A stretch of 64,000 nucleotides of DNA from the NCBI GenBank assembly GCA_026686845.1, contig JAIVEN010000021.1, positions 13,224,001 through 13,288,000 on the forward strand. Direction: 5' to 3'. The translations under genes and the position numbers were made by a program. Below are positions 23,479 to 33,778 of the stretch, piece after piece. The stretch's first letter is position 1, and every line of letters begins with the position of its first letter. Source of the stretch: Adenanthera pavonina (Eukaryota; Streptophyta; Magnoliopsida; Fabales; Fabaceae). Below the pieces are notes generated by a model that did not search any database, was not told where the DNA came from, and was given only the letters and a program-made list of their open reading frames with translations.

Positions 23479-23562
23479 GGAGAATGAAACAAGGAATGAG
23501 CCTTCCCAATTCACAAATCTCCCACATATCGTAGCCCCAGACTGCACGCCCATCAGTTTCAT

Positions 23563-23591
23563 TATGGAAAGCGGAAGTGGCATGTTCCCTT
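23563..23591 (+). other. Filler at the gene-deletion junction of unit 1
   Basis: About 29 bases (attatggaaagcggaagtgg and a few more) stand between the leader of the lost gene and the downstream flank that begins gagatcagtaagg. They are an inverted near-copy of sequence at about 24088-24110 (gccacttctgctttccataa). Confidence 0.55.
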
Positions 23592-23847
23592 GAGATCAGT
23601 AAGGGATATTAATTGATACAACTAGATGTGTGAGAATAACTAATTACTCAGGAGTAGTATATATGAATATATGATGCTCGATCTTGGTTTGATTATCGTG
23701 TTGATCTCTCCAGCTAGGAAAAAATAAAGCAGCTATAGCTGTACTGACTATCGAATAATTGATGACATATTGTGGTCTCCTCACTTTTCCACCCCTTAAG
23801 TGGGTCATACATAGATACTTAACTAAAGTGACTAGGAATTTTATATA

Positions 23848-23866
23848 TATATATATATATATACAC
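23848..23866. repeat. (AT)n microsatellite
   Basis: A pure AT dinucleotide run in the downstream flank of unit 1. Similar short AT runs occur near 24118-24134, 30798-30821 and 61887-61904. Confidence 0.8.
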
Positions 23867-24539
23867 TACTACTAGTATCCGTGAAACACTACTAGTACTC
23901 AAAACCCACAAAAGTGTACGTGGATTGTAATAATTATGTAATATTGTAGCTCCATTGATCTTAGGAGCATTCATAGTTTCACTTAATTATATTCTCTATT
24001 CTCTATTCTATCGGGTAAGGATGTGTGTGTGTGTACATGATTCCTCTCTCCTAACCCCAACATTTCCCCCTCAAAAGTGAAAATGCCACTTCTGCTTTCC
24101 ATAAACATCACTCTGCATATATATATATATATATTCACACGATTCTTTTCCTTCAAAATATTCCATTTGAGCTATCCACTAGCTTCGCGTATATCTAATG
24201 GAAGATCTTGGCATAGACATGCACTAATAATACCTTTAATTTAAACCACGTGTCGAACAAACGAGTAATGATTTAATCTTTAACACATATTTAATCTTTT
24301 TTTGGCCAAATTTAAAACATCTCTAATAATCTTTAAAAGGTTAAAACTTTCATCAATTCAAAATGATTATTTCGACAAGCAAAATTATATCATCCGATAT
24401 ACTTGCTCTGATCATTTATATAAGTTACATTTTATAAGAATTTGATATATAAATTATTTTGCAAGAGTTTGTAGAGTATTAACTAATTTATTCCAAAAAT
24501 ACGCTTCTTGGAAATTGATTTATGAAGCATTAATTGCTT

Positions 24540-24802
24540 TATACTCTTTCTGATCTTTAATATAGGACATTTTTAACCGAATCACATAGATTAAATATGG
24601 AAAAAAGTTAATTAACTATCTTGATTTCTCAAAAAATCACGTTTTTCCAAACTATTCTTATTTAATATTTTTGTCTCTCTTAGATATATATTAAATAGGG
24701 GTATTTTTTAAAAATATACAATAAATATTACCTCATATACTATAAAGAGTCTTATATTTAGGATCAAAATAAAATATTCTATATTTAGGATTGGAATGAG
24801 TA
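24540..24802. mobile_element. MITE, TA-flanked, family M1
   Basis: About 260 bp, AT-rich, with ends ta-ctctttctgatctttaa and aatcctaaatata-type inverted ends (right end ggattggaatgagta), TA on both sides. Relatives lie at 29152-29416 (same direction) and 60911-61160 (opposite). TA duplication and ctc-type ends fit Tc1/mariner-derived Stowaway-like MITEs. Confidence 0.65.
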
Positions 24803-25860
24803 GACTTTAAATTTATAATATTTATGAAAAATAAAGATAGAAATCAAAATAATTTTTAAATAATTTTATTGATATAACTATCTTTTCTTGGTTCCATTTT
24901 GTAGTTAAATGTGAGGATCACCCACCTCTATCTGTTCAAGATTCCTGAGGGAGCATGATTGTTCACTCATGATTTGACTTCTCTTGTTCTTTTCAAGAAG
25001 CAGCATCGTTTTCACTTAAATGCCATATATACTTGTTCTTTTTTTTTTTTTGCCACTTCCATATATTTTTTTTTTTTATACAGACGGAAAGGATTGCCAC
25101 TTCCATATATACTTGTTCGCTAAATTATCTTTTTGACAAAATGATAATCTCTGAAGGAAAGGATGACACATCAGCAATTCTACATTTAGTTCATGATCAT
25201 AATAACTCTTATTATATACCGCATCGGCTAACCGGTCATCAAGAGTCCGTATTTTCATTACGCAACAATATTTAAAAGTCTAATATACTCAATTCCTCTG
25301 GTTGCAAAATTTTAAAGCAAATTTCAGCTCTTTATATGTATAAGGTGTTTTAGTACTTCTATAAAGCCTTAATAAGTTTTTTCGTAATTTACCCTCAATA
25401 TAAATGCATTTTGTTGACTTTTAAAAGTTCAATAAAGCATTAATAATGCATTGGTAAATTTGAAAAATTAAGTTAATTTTTTAAAAATTTAATTATATTA
25501 ACTAATTTTAATGAGTTTCCTTAATCTATATGAAGTTAGTTAAAATTACCTTTATAAATATGTTCAAGGGAGTATCAATTATCAATTATTAAATTCTTGG
25601 CATGGGAAGTTTGGTAATTTATATCGTATTCATCGTCATATTTATCGTGAGATAACAAAGTGATCATTGGGAAAAAGTGCATAGAAGATTTAAATCTACC
25701 AAAAAAGGTATATATATTTGATTCAAATAATCAAGAAATCAAGCATCAATGAATATATATAGGATAAATTATATATTTCAATTCTAATATTGTAGATTTA
25801 ACCGTATATGTACATACATATATAGAGAGGGAAAAATCACAGGGGTTTGGCTAAGTTCAT

Positions 25861-26344
25861 CTCACTACGCCAAATTTAGATTTTATTGGTGTCAAATAGG
25901 ATGCGTTTATTTGAGAAGACGTCAATTAAAATGAGGCACAGAAAGAGAAAGAAGATTTATTAGTATTTATTTAAATAAACGCTAAATAAAATCAAGCCTT
26001 TGTCAAGAAATGTAATGCAATAACTATTATCTAGAAATGTAATCCTCTACAGGTCAATTTTCTCATGTGCTCGTGTAGGGCCCATTTGGTTACTTGTAAC
26101 CTAAATCCAGAAATGTAATGTAATGCAATAACTACTATTACCCCATGTAAACATCTTTTTATTTTTTTAAATTAAAAAGGCTAAAATGCCCTCATTGATG
26201 AATGAAGAGGTTGGTGACAGTAGAAGATTGTTGCCGATCAACATATGATTAATAGTTGGTGGCGGCGGAGGATGGTGGCCCTAGTAGAGGATCGGTGACG
26301 GCAGAGGAGTGCGGACAAGGGATGGCAGAGATAGCAGCAAGTTT
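25861..26344. other. Spacer between the two duplication units
   Basis: No gene recognised. A locally GC-richer, purine-rich stretch (26200-26335, with ggtggcggcggaggatggtgg) follows a MITE-like segment containing repeated aatgtaatgcaataacta near 26010 and 26115. Confidence 0.4.
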
Positions 26345-26454
26345 TAAAAAACTATAATAAAATATAGTACTTTATAGTATAAAATAGATCAAGAGGATTA
26401 ATCTACATATATTAATTTTAAAACTAAAGAAACTCTCCCAATTTTAATATATTG

Positions 26455-26734
26455 TACTCCCTTCAATTCAAAATATAAGCTCTCTTTCAGAATCTTTTTC
26501 TAATCCAAAATATAAGTTATATTTAGATAAAGTTAAAAGTATTAATTATTTTTTTCCTAATTTACCATTGTCTTTAACTAACTTCTGAGAGAGAAAATTA
26601 TCTTAAATTTTTTTTTATTAAAGGTAATATTAGAAAATAATGAAAGTTTTTTATAAATTTAATTAGTCTAACTCACTTTTCTAGATCTGTGTATATTTAG
26701 TTAAATAGATTTATATTTTAGAGTGGAGGGAATA
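26455..26734. mobile_element. MITE, TA-flanked, inserted in unit 2 only
   Basis: The ends ta-ctcccttcaattcaaaatat and tatattttagagtggaggga-ta are inverted repeats of about 24 bp. The matching position in unit 1 (about 19668-19672) lacks it, which shows insertion after the duplication. It is a Stowaway-like type. Confidence 0.82.
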
Positions 26735-28420
26735 ACACTTAAGAAAGCCTGCGTTTAATTCCATTGTACTTAAAATATTCTCTAAACTACTGGTGGATAT
26801 ATAGAGCGCTAGTGATTGGCGATGAGGGAGCATGTGGGGGAGGAAGATACACCCAACATGCATTGAGATAGTGATTGAATTTTGGAATGATTTTGCAATT
26901 TGCATGTCCAAGTACGTCCAGAAATTCAAAAGAACCTTTTGAAAATCCCACAAGAATTTATATAATGGGCATACACACACACACCATCCATCAATTTACT
27001 TTCGTTTTTTTTTTATCATTACTAAATAATAAAAAAATTGGGAAAACCAAAACTTACTTTAGTGATTTCTATGTATCGAAATGATTAGGTTTCAGCTATA
27101 AGCTGGAGAATACCTTTGATACTCATAAAAAAATTACTTAATATGGATAGTATTCAAATGATAGATTAATGTTTTATTTTATCTATACTTACACACACTT
27201 TTTACTGTGGGTACCCCTTTTTTTTAAACTTTCTTAGAAATGTTAGTGAAAATGAAAGAAAATTTTGTGCTCCCTCCAAAAAAAAATTTGAGAAACTGTG
27301 ATTTTCCCTGTGCTAATGTGTTCTGGTCTGCTCCAAACATAGGTTGCTTCACCCTTAGAGTGAGGCCCAACCACTGTACGTAACCGCTCCCACAGAACTT
27401 TAACATGAAAATAGGCACTGAATAGGATGGAATATGGAACTATCAATAATAAATGCCAACTTGGTGTAAGCTGAGACGACCCCTCATGGCCAAAATGATT
27501 GGTCCATCGATGGATTGTCTTGCATGAACAACACCAATCACTATGCAGAAACTCAAGCCACAAGTGGTAGTTCTTTCAGGACCATCCACAAAGAAAAAAC
27601 AATTAAGATGCGAATTAAAGCTACCTGCAACTATATGATCCATCGGTCAACCTTGTCCGGAAGCACTCCACCAATATGTTACTGAGTCCTCTCATTTTAT
27701 TCCTTTCGATTTATATGCGTGTCTTTTTCATTTAAGTGGGTGATATTCATTCTTCTTTTCAAACTAAATTGATATTCTAACAGAACATTTCCCCTCAAAA
27801 CAGTGAAAAAGGCAGTTCGGCATTCCATAAAGATCACTATATGAATATATATTGAGACAATCGTATTCATGCAATTTCGGCTTAATGAGATTTCGGCTTA
27901 CATATATAATTCTTGTTTGGATTATAGATGGACTATATATATATATAAGGAGGACCATTTGATGCAGGAAGGGCCTTCTGATCATGAAGGCTCAAACCCG
28001 TCCATTTAGTGTCATCATTAGATAAGTGAACTCCATTTTCATTTTCTCTAAATATTGTGCTTTTGAATAATTGGAAACTCTCATCCAAAATGAAGAACAA
28101 CAACCCCACTAATCCTAACTCAGCCTCTTCTCTATTTAATATTTAAATAAATGGATTTAATGAGATCTTGGCTTACCTTTGTTTGAATTATAGGCGGAAT
28201 ATAGAAGGAGGACCATTTGATGCACAGAGACAGAGTGATGCATATATTCCTCTCTCAAAAGAGGGATCATCTGAATTGAGTTTACAGAAAGTCAGAGCTG
28301 TGCTGCGCAGCAAAAAACTAAATTAAATAGAGATTATATTTATTCTTGAGGTTGGATATTCTTGAGTCTTTTTTCACTAGTAAAGAGGGAATACATAAGA
28401 GACAAGTGGGGAAAGTCGTT

Positions 28421-28428
28421 TTATATAT
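28421..28428 (+). promoter_or_regulatory. TATA box of the B3 gene
   Basis: ttatatat within gttttatatatgg lies about 155 bp before the chosen ATG, giving a leader of roughly 125-130 nt if transcription starts 30 bp downstream. The site is conserved in unit 1. The upstream ATG at 28428 overlaps it and is therefore unlikely to be translated. Confidence 0.6.
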
Positions 28429-28582
28429 GGAGAATGAAACAAGGAAAGAGCCTTCCCTATTCACAAGTCTCCCACATATCGTAGCCCCAGACTGCAACCA
28501 TCAGTTTCAAGCCTCGGCCAAATCAGAGCGAAATAGAGTTCTCCTTATAAGTCCTTCCTTCATCTTTTACTTTCCCTCCACC

Positions 28583-29128
28583 ATGAACAACTCATCATCA
28601 TCATCATCAGATGTTCACGAGTTTCTAATCATGAATAAGAGAAAATACGTTACCAGCTCCGAAGATTATTCTCGACGAGGAAGGAGAAGGTTCAAGAAGG
28701 AAGTAGATCAAGGAAGAAGCAGAAGCAAAGTGTCCACCAGTTTAAAGCTGTACGAGGACCCGTGGAAGATAAAGAAGAGACTGACACAGAGCGATCTGCA
28801 GGGAAGCCAAAGCAGGCTGCTGCTGCCTGGGTATTTGGTGAAGAAGCAGATTTTGCCGTTGCTGGGAGGTGAGGATGCAAGAGCCGTCGAGAGCGACCTA
28901 GGAAGGCTGGTTAGGATTTGGGACACGGACACTAGATCCATGCACCAGCTGCGGATGAAGCGATGGTCCTCTTCTAAAAGCCATGTTCTTATCGGCAAGT
29001 GGAATCAGGATTTCGTTAAGAGGAGGAAATTGAATAAAGGCGATGAGATTGGTCTCTACTGGGACCCTTATACCTCCCTCTTCCATTTCTGTGTTCTTAA
29101 GCGCGCTAATCCCTCCTACCGTAATTAA
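28583..29128 (+). CDS. B3 DNA-binding domain protein (At2g33720-like family)
   Basis: A 181-residue, single-exon protein. Residues 1-12 are a serine run, and 18-50 are basic and probably hold a nuclear signal (RRGRRRFKKE at 31-40). From about 58 to 175 there is a plant B3-type domain. Key stretches are DPWKIKKRLTQSDL (59-72), SRLLLPGYLVKKQILPLL (77-94), a strand region VLIGKWNQDFVKRRKLNKGDEIGLYWD (135-161) and FHFCVLKRA (167-175). This fits the small eudicot B3 proteins formerly called DUF313; such proteins bind DNA in the nucleus, but targets of this subfamily are mostly unknown. The ATG at 28583 was chosen because it has ccacc before it and lies 155 bp after a good TATA box. The open frame extends upstream without an ATG downstream of the TATA. 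No disabling change was seen. The upstream region, but not the gene, is duplicated at 23096-23562. Confidence 0.88.
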   Translation: MNNSSSSSSDVHEFLIMNKRKYVTSSEDYSRRGRRRFKKEVDQGRSRSKVSTSLKLYEDPWKIKKRLTQSDLQGSQSRLLLPGYLVKKQILPLLGGEDARAVESDLGRLVRIWDTDTRSMHQLRMKRWSSSKSHVLIGKWNQDFVKRRKLNKGDEIGLYWDPYTSLFHFCVLKRANPSYRN

Positions 29129-29151
29129 TTTCTCTCTTTATTAATTAATAA

Positions 29152-29416
29152 CTACCCTTTTATTCTGGATATTAGATCCTTTAACCGAATTACGTGAATT
29201 AAGGTAGGAGTTAAAATTAGTTAATCATATTGATTTTTCTAAAAATTAAATCATATTTCTAAACTATTCTTATTTAATCTTTTTTTCTTTTTATTTGAGT
29301 TGAATTAAATAGGGGCATTTTTTAAAAGTATGTAATAAATATTAGCTCGTATTCTAAAAAGGGTCTTATATTTAAGACAAAATCAAAAGACCCTATATTT
29401 AGGACTGGAGAAAGTA
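29152..29416. mobile_element. MITE of family M1, just 3' of the B3 gene
   Basis: AT-rich, about 265 bp. Internal blocks (aataggggcattttttaaaa, gtaataaatatta, gggtcttatatttaaga) match 24540-24802 closely. The ends are decayed. It lies within 25 bp of the B3 stop codon and may supply part of its 3' untranslated region. Confidence 0.6.
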
Positions 29417-31700
29417 TTATAGATATAAAATCGATAAATATATCTCTAGCCATATACATAATAATATTGAGCTTGTAATAACTTGATCATATTGAAATTG
29501 ATTTCACATCATTTGTATTATTTATCTATTATGTATTGTAAAGTAGACCTATATTGTAAAGTAAACGTTGAAAGCATGATACGTTGCGACGGCATGAAGC
29601 CATATCATCAAGCTTACTATGATTAAATTTGGTCCCACATATGCCACATAATATTTATTCCCTTTTACATTTATTTGATTTGAATTTTAAATTAAACATA
29701 TTATATTCGAAATTAGTTGATGAACTGGTGCCAAATTAATTTCGTTTTATATTAATATTTCTATATAGTAGTTTTGCTAACCCATGATACTGCGAGGTGT
29801 CTATTACATTTCATTGATCCAAGGTAATTCCGGGAAAGCACGTTTCTTCTTTCTCTCCAATGATTCTTTCTTCCGATCTTAAACTCTTCGCAAGTCGCAA
29901 CTCAGCACGTTTCATTATAGTTTTGGCTTCTTCCTATGTTTCTGCTTTGCATGTCTCTCTCATCTTTCTTTCTCAATCTAGAAGGAAGAAATTATTCTAA
30001 TTGGGTTCACGATCTCCTTCATCTTTTAGGCTACTTTCTGTGTTTGTTCAGATGGTTGGATGCAAATTGTTGCTAAGAGGAACCAATGCCGTTGGCAGTT
30101 GAAAGGTGAACTTTTGGAAGACCATTCAGAAACTCATGCAAGGAAAATTTGGCAAAATCATTAGAGAACTTCTAATGGTAGGAATTATTGTGCTTATTCT
30201 CGTAAGTAACCAGAATGTAAGACTATTGATTATTGAAGGAGTTTGTCCACATCAGAAATTTGCCATTAGTTAACCAGAATAGTAGAACTATTGAATTGAT
30301 TATAATGCTTTCTATCACTTACGATTGCATTTTTCCCCTCATAATCATAAACGCAACTCTCTATACGGCTATACCTTTATTATTTATAAGGAAACATGTT
30401 GTGGGTTTTATTATTGATGCTTCACTTATCCAGAAGTCTAAAATAATATTTCTTCTAACTCAATATATTTATTCTTTAGTAATTCCATATTCAGATAAAA
30501 TCGTGATAAACTTTTTATATTTCTTTGTTTTTCTCCTTTCCTCTGTAGATTTCTTCTAGCTATCGTATGTTTGGGATGGCGCTTGCTGAAGATTTTGCTG
30601 AGAAACACAGAATCCATTTTGGTTATGGAATCAAAATGTGATAATGCAAGCTTCTTTTTCTTTTTTGAATGTGATAGTGTAAGCTTTACTTAGCTGTGGA
30701 AGGAGAATATTAAAAGTTGACATGAACTATAATCTTGCATTGATTTTCTATTAGATTATTACGGGATTGATAATGATCTGATTATATAATAATTTGATTT
30801 ATATATATATATATATATATCAAGGATGATTTTTTTTTTGTATGAAGAGTATCATGGAAGATATGGTTAATGAACTTTCTAAATGAATTCTAAATTTCTA
30901 ATCAATCAACAAATCATTCCAAAATTAATTTTTAAGTTAAATTTTTATTTAAACATTAAGAAAAATTGATTTAGGAACAATTAAAGGAAAATTTTGAAAT
31001 AACATATTTATTGAAAGAATAATATTTAATTCTCATTTATTATTATCATATTTGGGATATGACAATTGATAAACATGCACAATAAAATCAAAATTTGATA
31101 TTCAAGGTTGTTAACTAATAATTTTTAAATTAGTATCCACTTAAAACAATTTGTGATCATTGATTGTGTATTAATTAACTAATGATTAATAATTTTTAAA
31201 TTTGAAACCTAAGTGAGAGAATATATTGATTGATAGAGAATAAATTGGTTAATGCAATTTTAAAATAATAAATTATCTTCAATAAAAAGATCCTCTCAAA
31301 TTAATTTTAGTTCATAGTTTTAATTGAATATATTTGAAAACGATTTTGATTAATAGAATTAATTTTTATATCACATATTCCTAATTTAACGGAAAAATAA
31401 GTTAATTAGATTTTATTTAAAATGTAATTTTTAGTTAGCTATGATTTTAAATTTCAAATCTACATGTTATATATCCATCATTAATTATTGAGTATAAAAG
31501 AATGTAATGATTGTGAATTTCAACTTCTAATAGGAGTAGCATATAAAAGTCATGTATTCCTAATTTAACAGAAAAATAAGTTAATTATATTTTATTTAAA
31601 ATGTAACCTTTTGAATTAGCTATAATTTTTGAATTTTATAAAATTTTTTTAATAGTTTATTGTATCGAGATATCTATTATACATATTACGTATAGCATTG
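29417..31700. other. AT-rich intergenic sequence
   Basis: Mostly AT-rich with no protein family recognised. A pyrimidine-rich stretch (29850-30010) followed by a more gene-like segment (30050-30230) could be a remnant of an expressed sequence, but no frame is open for more than a few dozen codons. An (AT)n run lies near 30798-30821. The phrase tcctaatttaacagaaaaataagttaatta occurs twice in slightly different form (near 31378 and 31558), a local duplication of about 80 bp. Confidence 0.45.
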
Positions 31701-32037
31701 GGCTCTATTTTCTTTTATTTTTTTGAATACAGAGGGCAAGAACAAGTCTTGAAGAAAGAAAAACTAGACTAGAAAGCTAGCATAGGCTCTCCATTTGGAG
31801 TTTATCAAACGCATAAAAGCCTTGGCATTCACCAGGAATTTGCTTGAGGATTCTGATGTATTCATTACCTCTATGGCAATTTCTGGTACACATGATTGAG
31901 GTGATCAACTGAAGCGTCGACATCTAATCGTATATAAGGGAAAGCCCTTCGGCACCACCTTTATAATTCCAGAAACCAAAAATCATTAATAAAGACATAT
32001 ATAAAAGTACACATGCAGTCAATGGGATGCATATTCA

Positions 32038-32280
32038 TTAATTCATAGCCTCAAGGTCCGCTGGAAGAGGCCGTGATTGGGATGAACCCATCGTGACCAT
32101 CCCATTCGAGGAGCGAGACATCTCAGCTTCGGAATCCGATTGTGGAAGAAAGGAAACAGGATCAGGTGGTTTTGGGAGCAGACCATGGAAAGAATTTGGG
32201 TCAACCTGATCCGGTGCTGAGTTGTAATTAATGCTCCATCCCATTTTCGCCCCACTGCATCTTCTAAAACCAATATTCTT
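32038..32280 (-). CDS. Possible 3' exon of an unidentified protein
   Basis: An open frame of about 80 codons ends at a TAA at 32038-32040. Its composition (rich in S, P, D and M; contains HGLLPKPPDPVSFLP and SRPLPADLEAMN) looks more like real coding sequence than the surrounding AT-rich DNA. A run of pyrimidine-rich sequence and AG near 32262 on the minus strand could be a splice acceptor. The downstream segment to about 31730 could be its 3' untranslated region or a further fragment. No family is recognised and no upstream exon was found; it may be a gene fragment. Confidence 0.3.
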   Translation of the reverse strand, partial: KNIGFRRCSGAKMGWSINYNSAPDQVDPNSFHGLLPKPPDPVSFLPQSDSEAEMSRSSNGMVTMGSSQSRPLPADLEAMN

Positions 32281-33778
32281 GCCTGGTCGATTATATATAC
32301 TTGTATCTCACATATAGAGTAGGATAGGTATGAAACTTCTCATTCTTGATTGTGAAGGGAAATTTTTAGTAACTTTGAAATGTTTTGCAATTTTTTTGGT
32401 ATATTATAATATATATATATGTTGCATAATTTAATTATAAATAATTAGAACTCCCCGTGCATCACACAGGATCGAATTCTAGTTTTAACATAAAGTGACT
32501 ATCTTTGGGCACCTAGGTTTTCAAGTTGTCTAGCTAAATTAATTATCTAAGTACATAGGAATTCACTGTTCTATTGCAAATGGTATTCCATTATATATGA
32601 CATATATAGTTTGTATAAGTCTTGATTTAGATCATTTCCATACTTTCTCAACATACCACTATATATAAAATCTTGTCCATCAATTTTATTTGAATAGTGA
32701 AAGATCACTAATTAGGAGATTATATCAAATATATTATTGATTTAATTATTATTATAAATAAGAATATTGTGATCCTTTTTTTTTAAAAAAAATAAAGCAT
32801 TCATAATAATGAATGCATACCATCAAGTCAAATATATTATTCATTTATAAACTATTTTTTTAACTATTTAGTCACAACTAATAGAGGAGGTTATGTATAG
32901 AAGGTATCAAAAGGGTCCAAATCTTGCATAATTTATATAATCAATGTTCATTAATAAATTAATTAATACTAGTTACTTCCTTATATCCTTTTTTATAAAG
33001 ACATTTTGTCAAAAATTAGTTAGTTGAATTAAGGTAGTTAGTTGAAATTAGTTAAAAGTATTAATTTTGTCAAAAATTACTATAACATTTCTAAAATACC
33101 ATTAATAAAAGCCATTAATTTCTAATAACCCACATCAATGCTTGGGGAGAGATTTAAAATTATCAAGAATATTTATGAAAATTACGCATTAATATATACT
33201 TTACTAAATTTTGCAGAAGATCCTATAATAGAATTCAAAAAAGGTCCTTATTAGGAGTACGATTAATTAATATATAAATCTTAGCAGTCCCACTCATTTT
33301 TTACAACCTATATAAAGTAATTAGTTGCATAACCTGAGTAAAACAACTAACAAAGTTAAAATGACATTGGCTATTGAGATGACAGGAAAGATAAAAAAGT
33401 TGATTCCCTTAGTAATGGACATTTATTAGGAAATTAATAGCAATATTTTCTCCTTCGTTTATTGCATTATTTTACTAACGTGTTCACTTGATTAAAGATG
33501 GGTGGATTGCCAGCGAAGCTTCGAAGAATTTAGTAGTCCATGGTAAAGCATGTGAAATATATATTGCTTTGGATGTATGGATATATCAGCGGCTTCGGTG
33601 GAGGTCACCAACAATCTGAGAATCTGGAATTGACAGCTTTCGACTAGCCATGGAAGAAAATAGATGCTTAAAGTGACACGAGAGGAGGTCGATCATCAAA
33701 TTAAAATTAACCTCCTCAATATATTTTGCTCTTCTTTTCCCCAAAGAATCCAAATTTATGGGAAGAGCATTTTGTTAG
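32281..33778. other. Intergenic sequence left of the 8.9-kb element
   Basis: AT-rich. A probable decayed TA-flanked MITE lies at 32974-33259 (ends tacttccttatatcc and ccttattaggagta). The 33480-33720 part is less AT-rich and slightly gene-like (gccagcgaagcttcgaag), but no open frame supports a gene. Confidence 0.4.

Larger units (their letters stand above)
19550..25860 (+). repeat. Unit 1 of the duplicated B3 locus (gene absent)
   Basis: Three stretches match unit 2. 19550-20577 resembles 26345-28020; 23096-23562 resembles 28030-28510, the promoter and leader of the B3 gene; 23592-25860 resembles 43890-44744 plus 60810-62640. The coding region and its downstream spacer are missing at 23563-23591, and a solo LTR (20578-23090) has inserted. 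The copies differ by many substitutions and small indels, so the duplication is old. The tandem arrangement is inferred from segment order. Confidence 0.75.
26345..28582 (+). repeat. Upstream flank of unit 2 (B3 gene promoter side)
   Basis: It matches 19550-20577 and 23096-23562 in order. Shared landmarks are tatatagagcgct(g/a)gtgattgg, accatttgatgca and cccacatatcgtagccccag. It differs by a MITE at 26455-26734 and by extra sequence around 26915-27460 absent from unit 1. No credible coding frame lies here before the B3 gene. Confidence 0.7.

Noticed and set aside
28346..28582. Upstream extension of the B3 reading frame
   Set aside because: The extension begins at TTG before the TATA box, and its only ATG (28428) overlaps the TATA box; the first credible start is the ATG at 28583.
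30233..30559. 108-codon hydrophobic frame
   Set aside because: AT-rich, I/L/F-rich chance frame with no family resemblance and no promoter or splice context.
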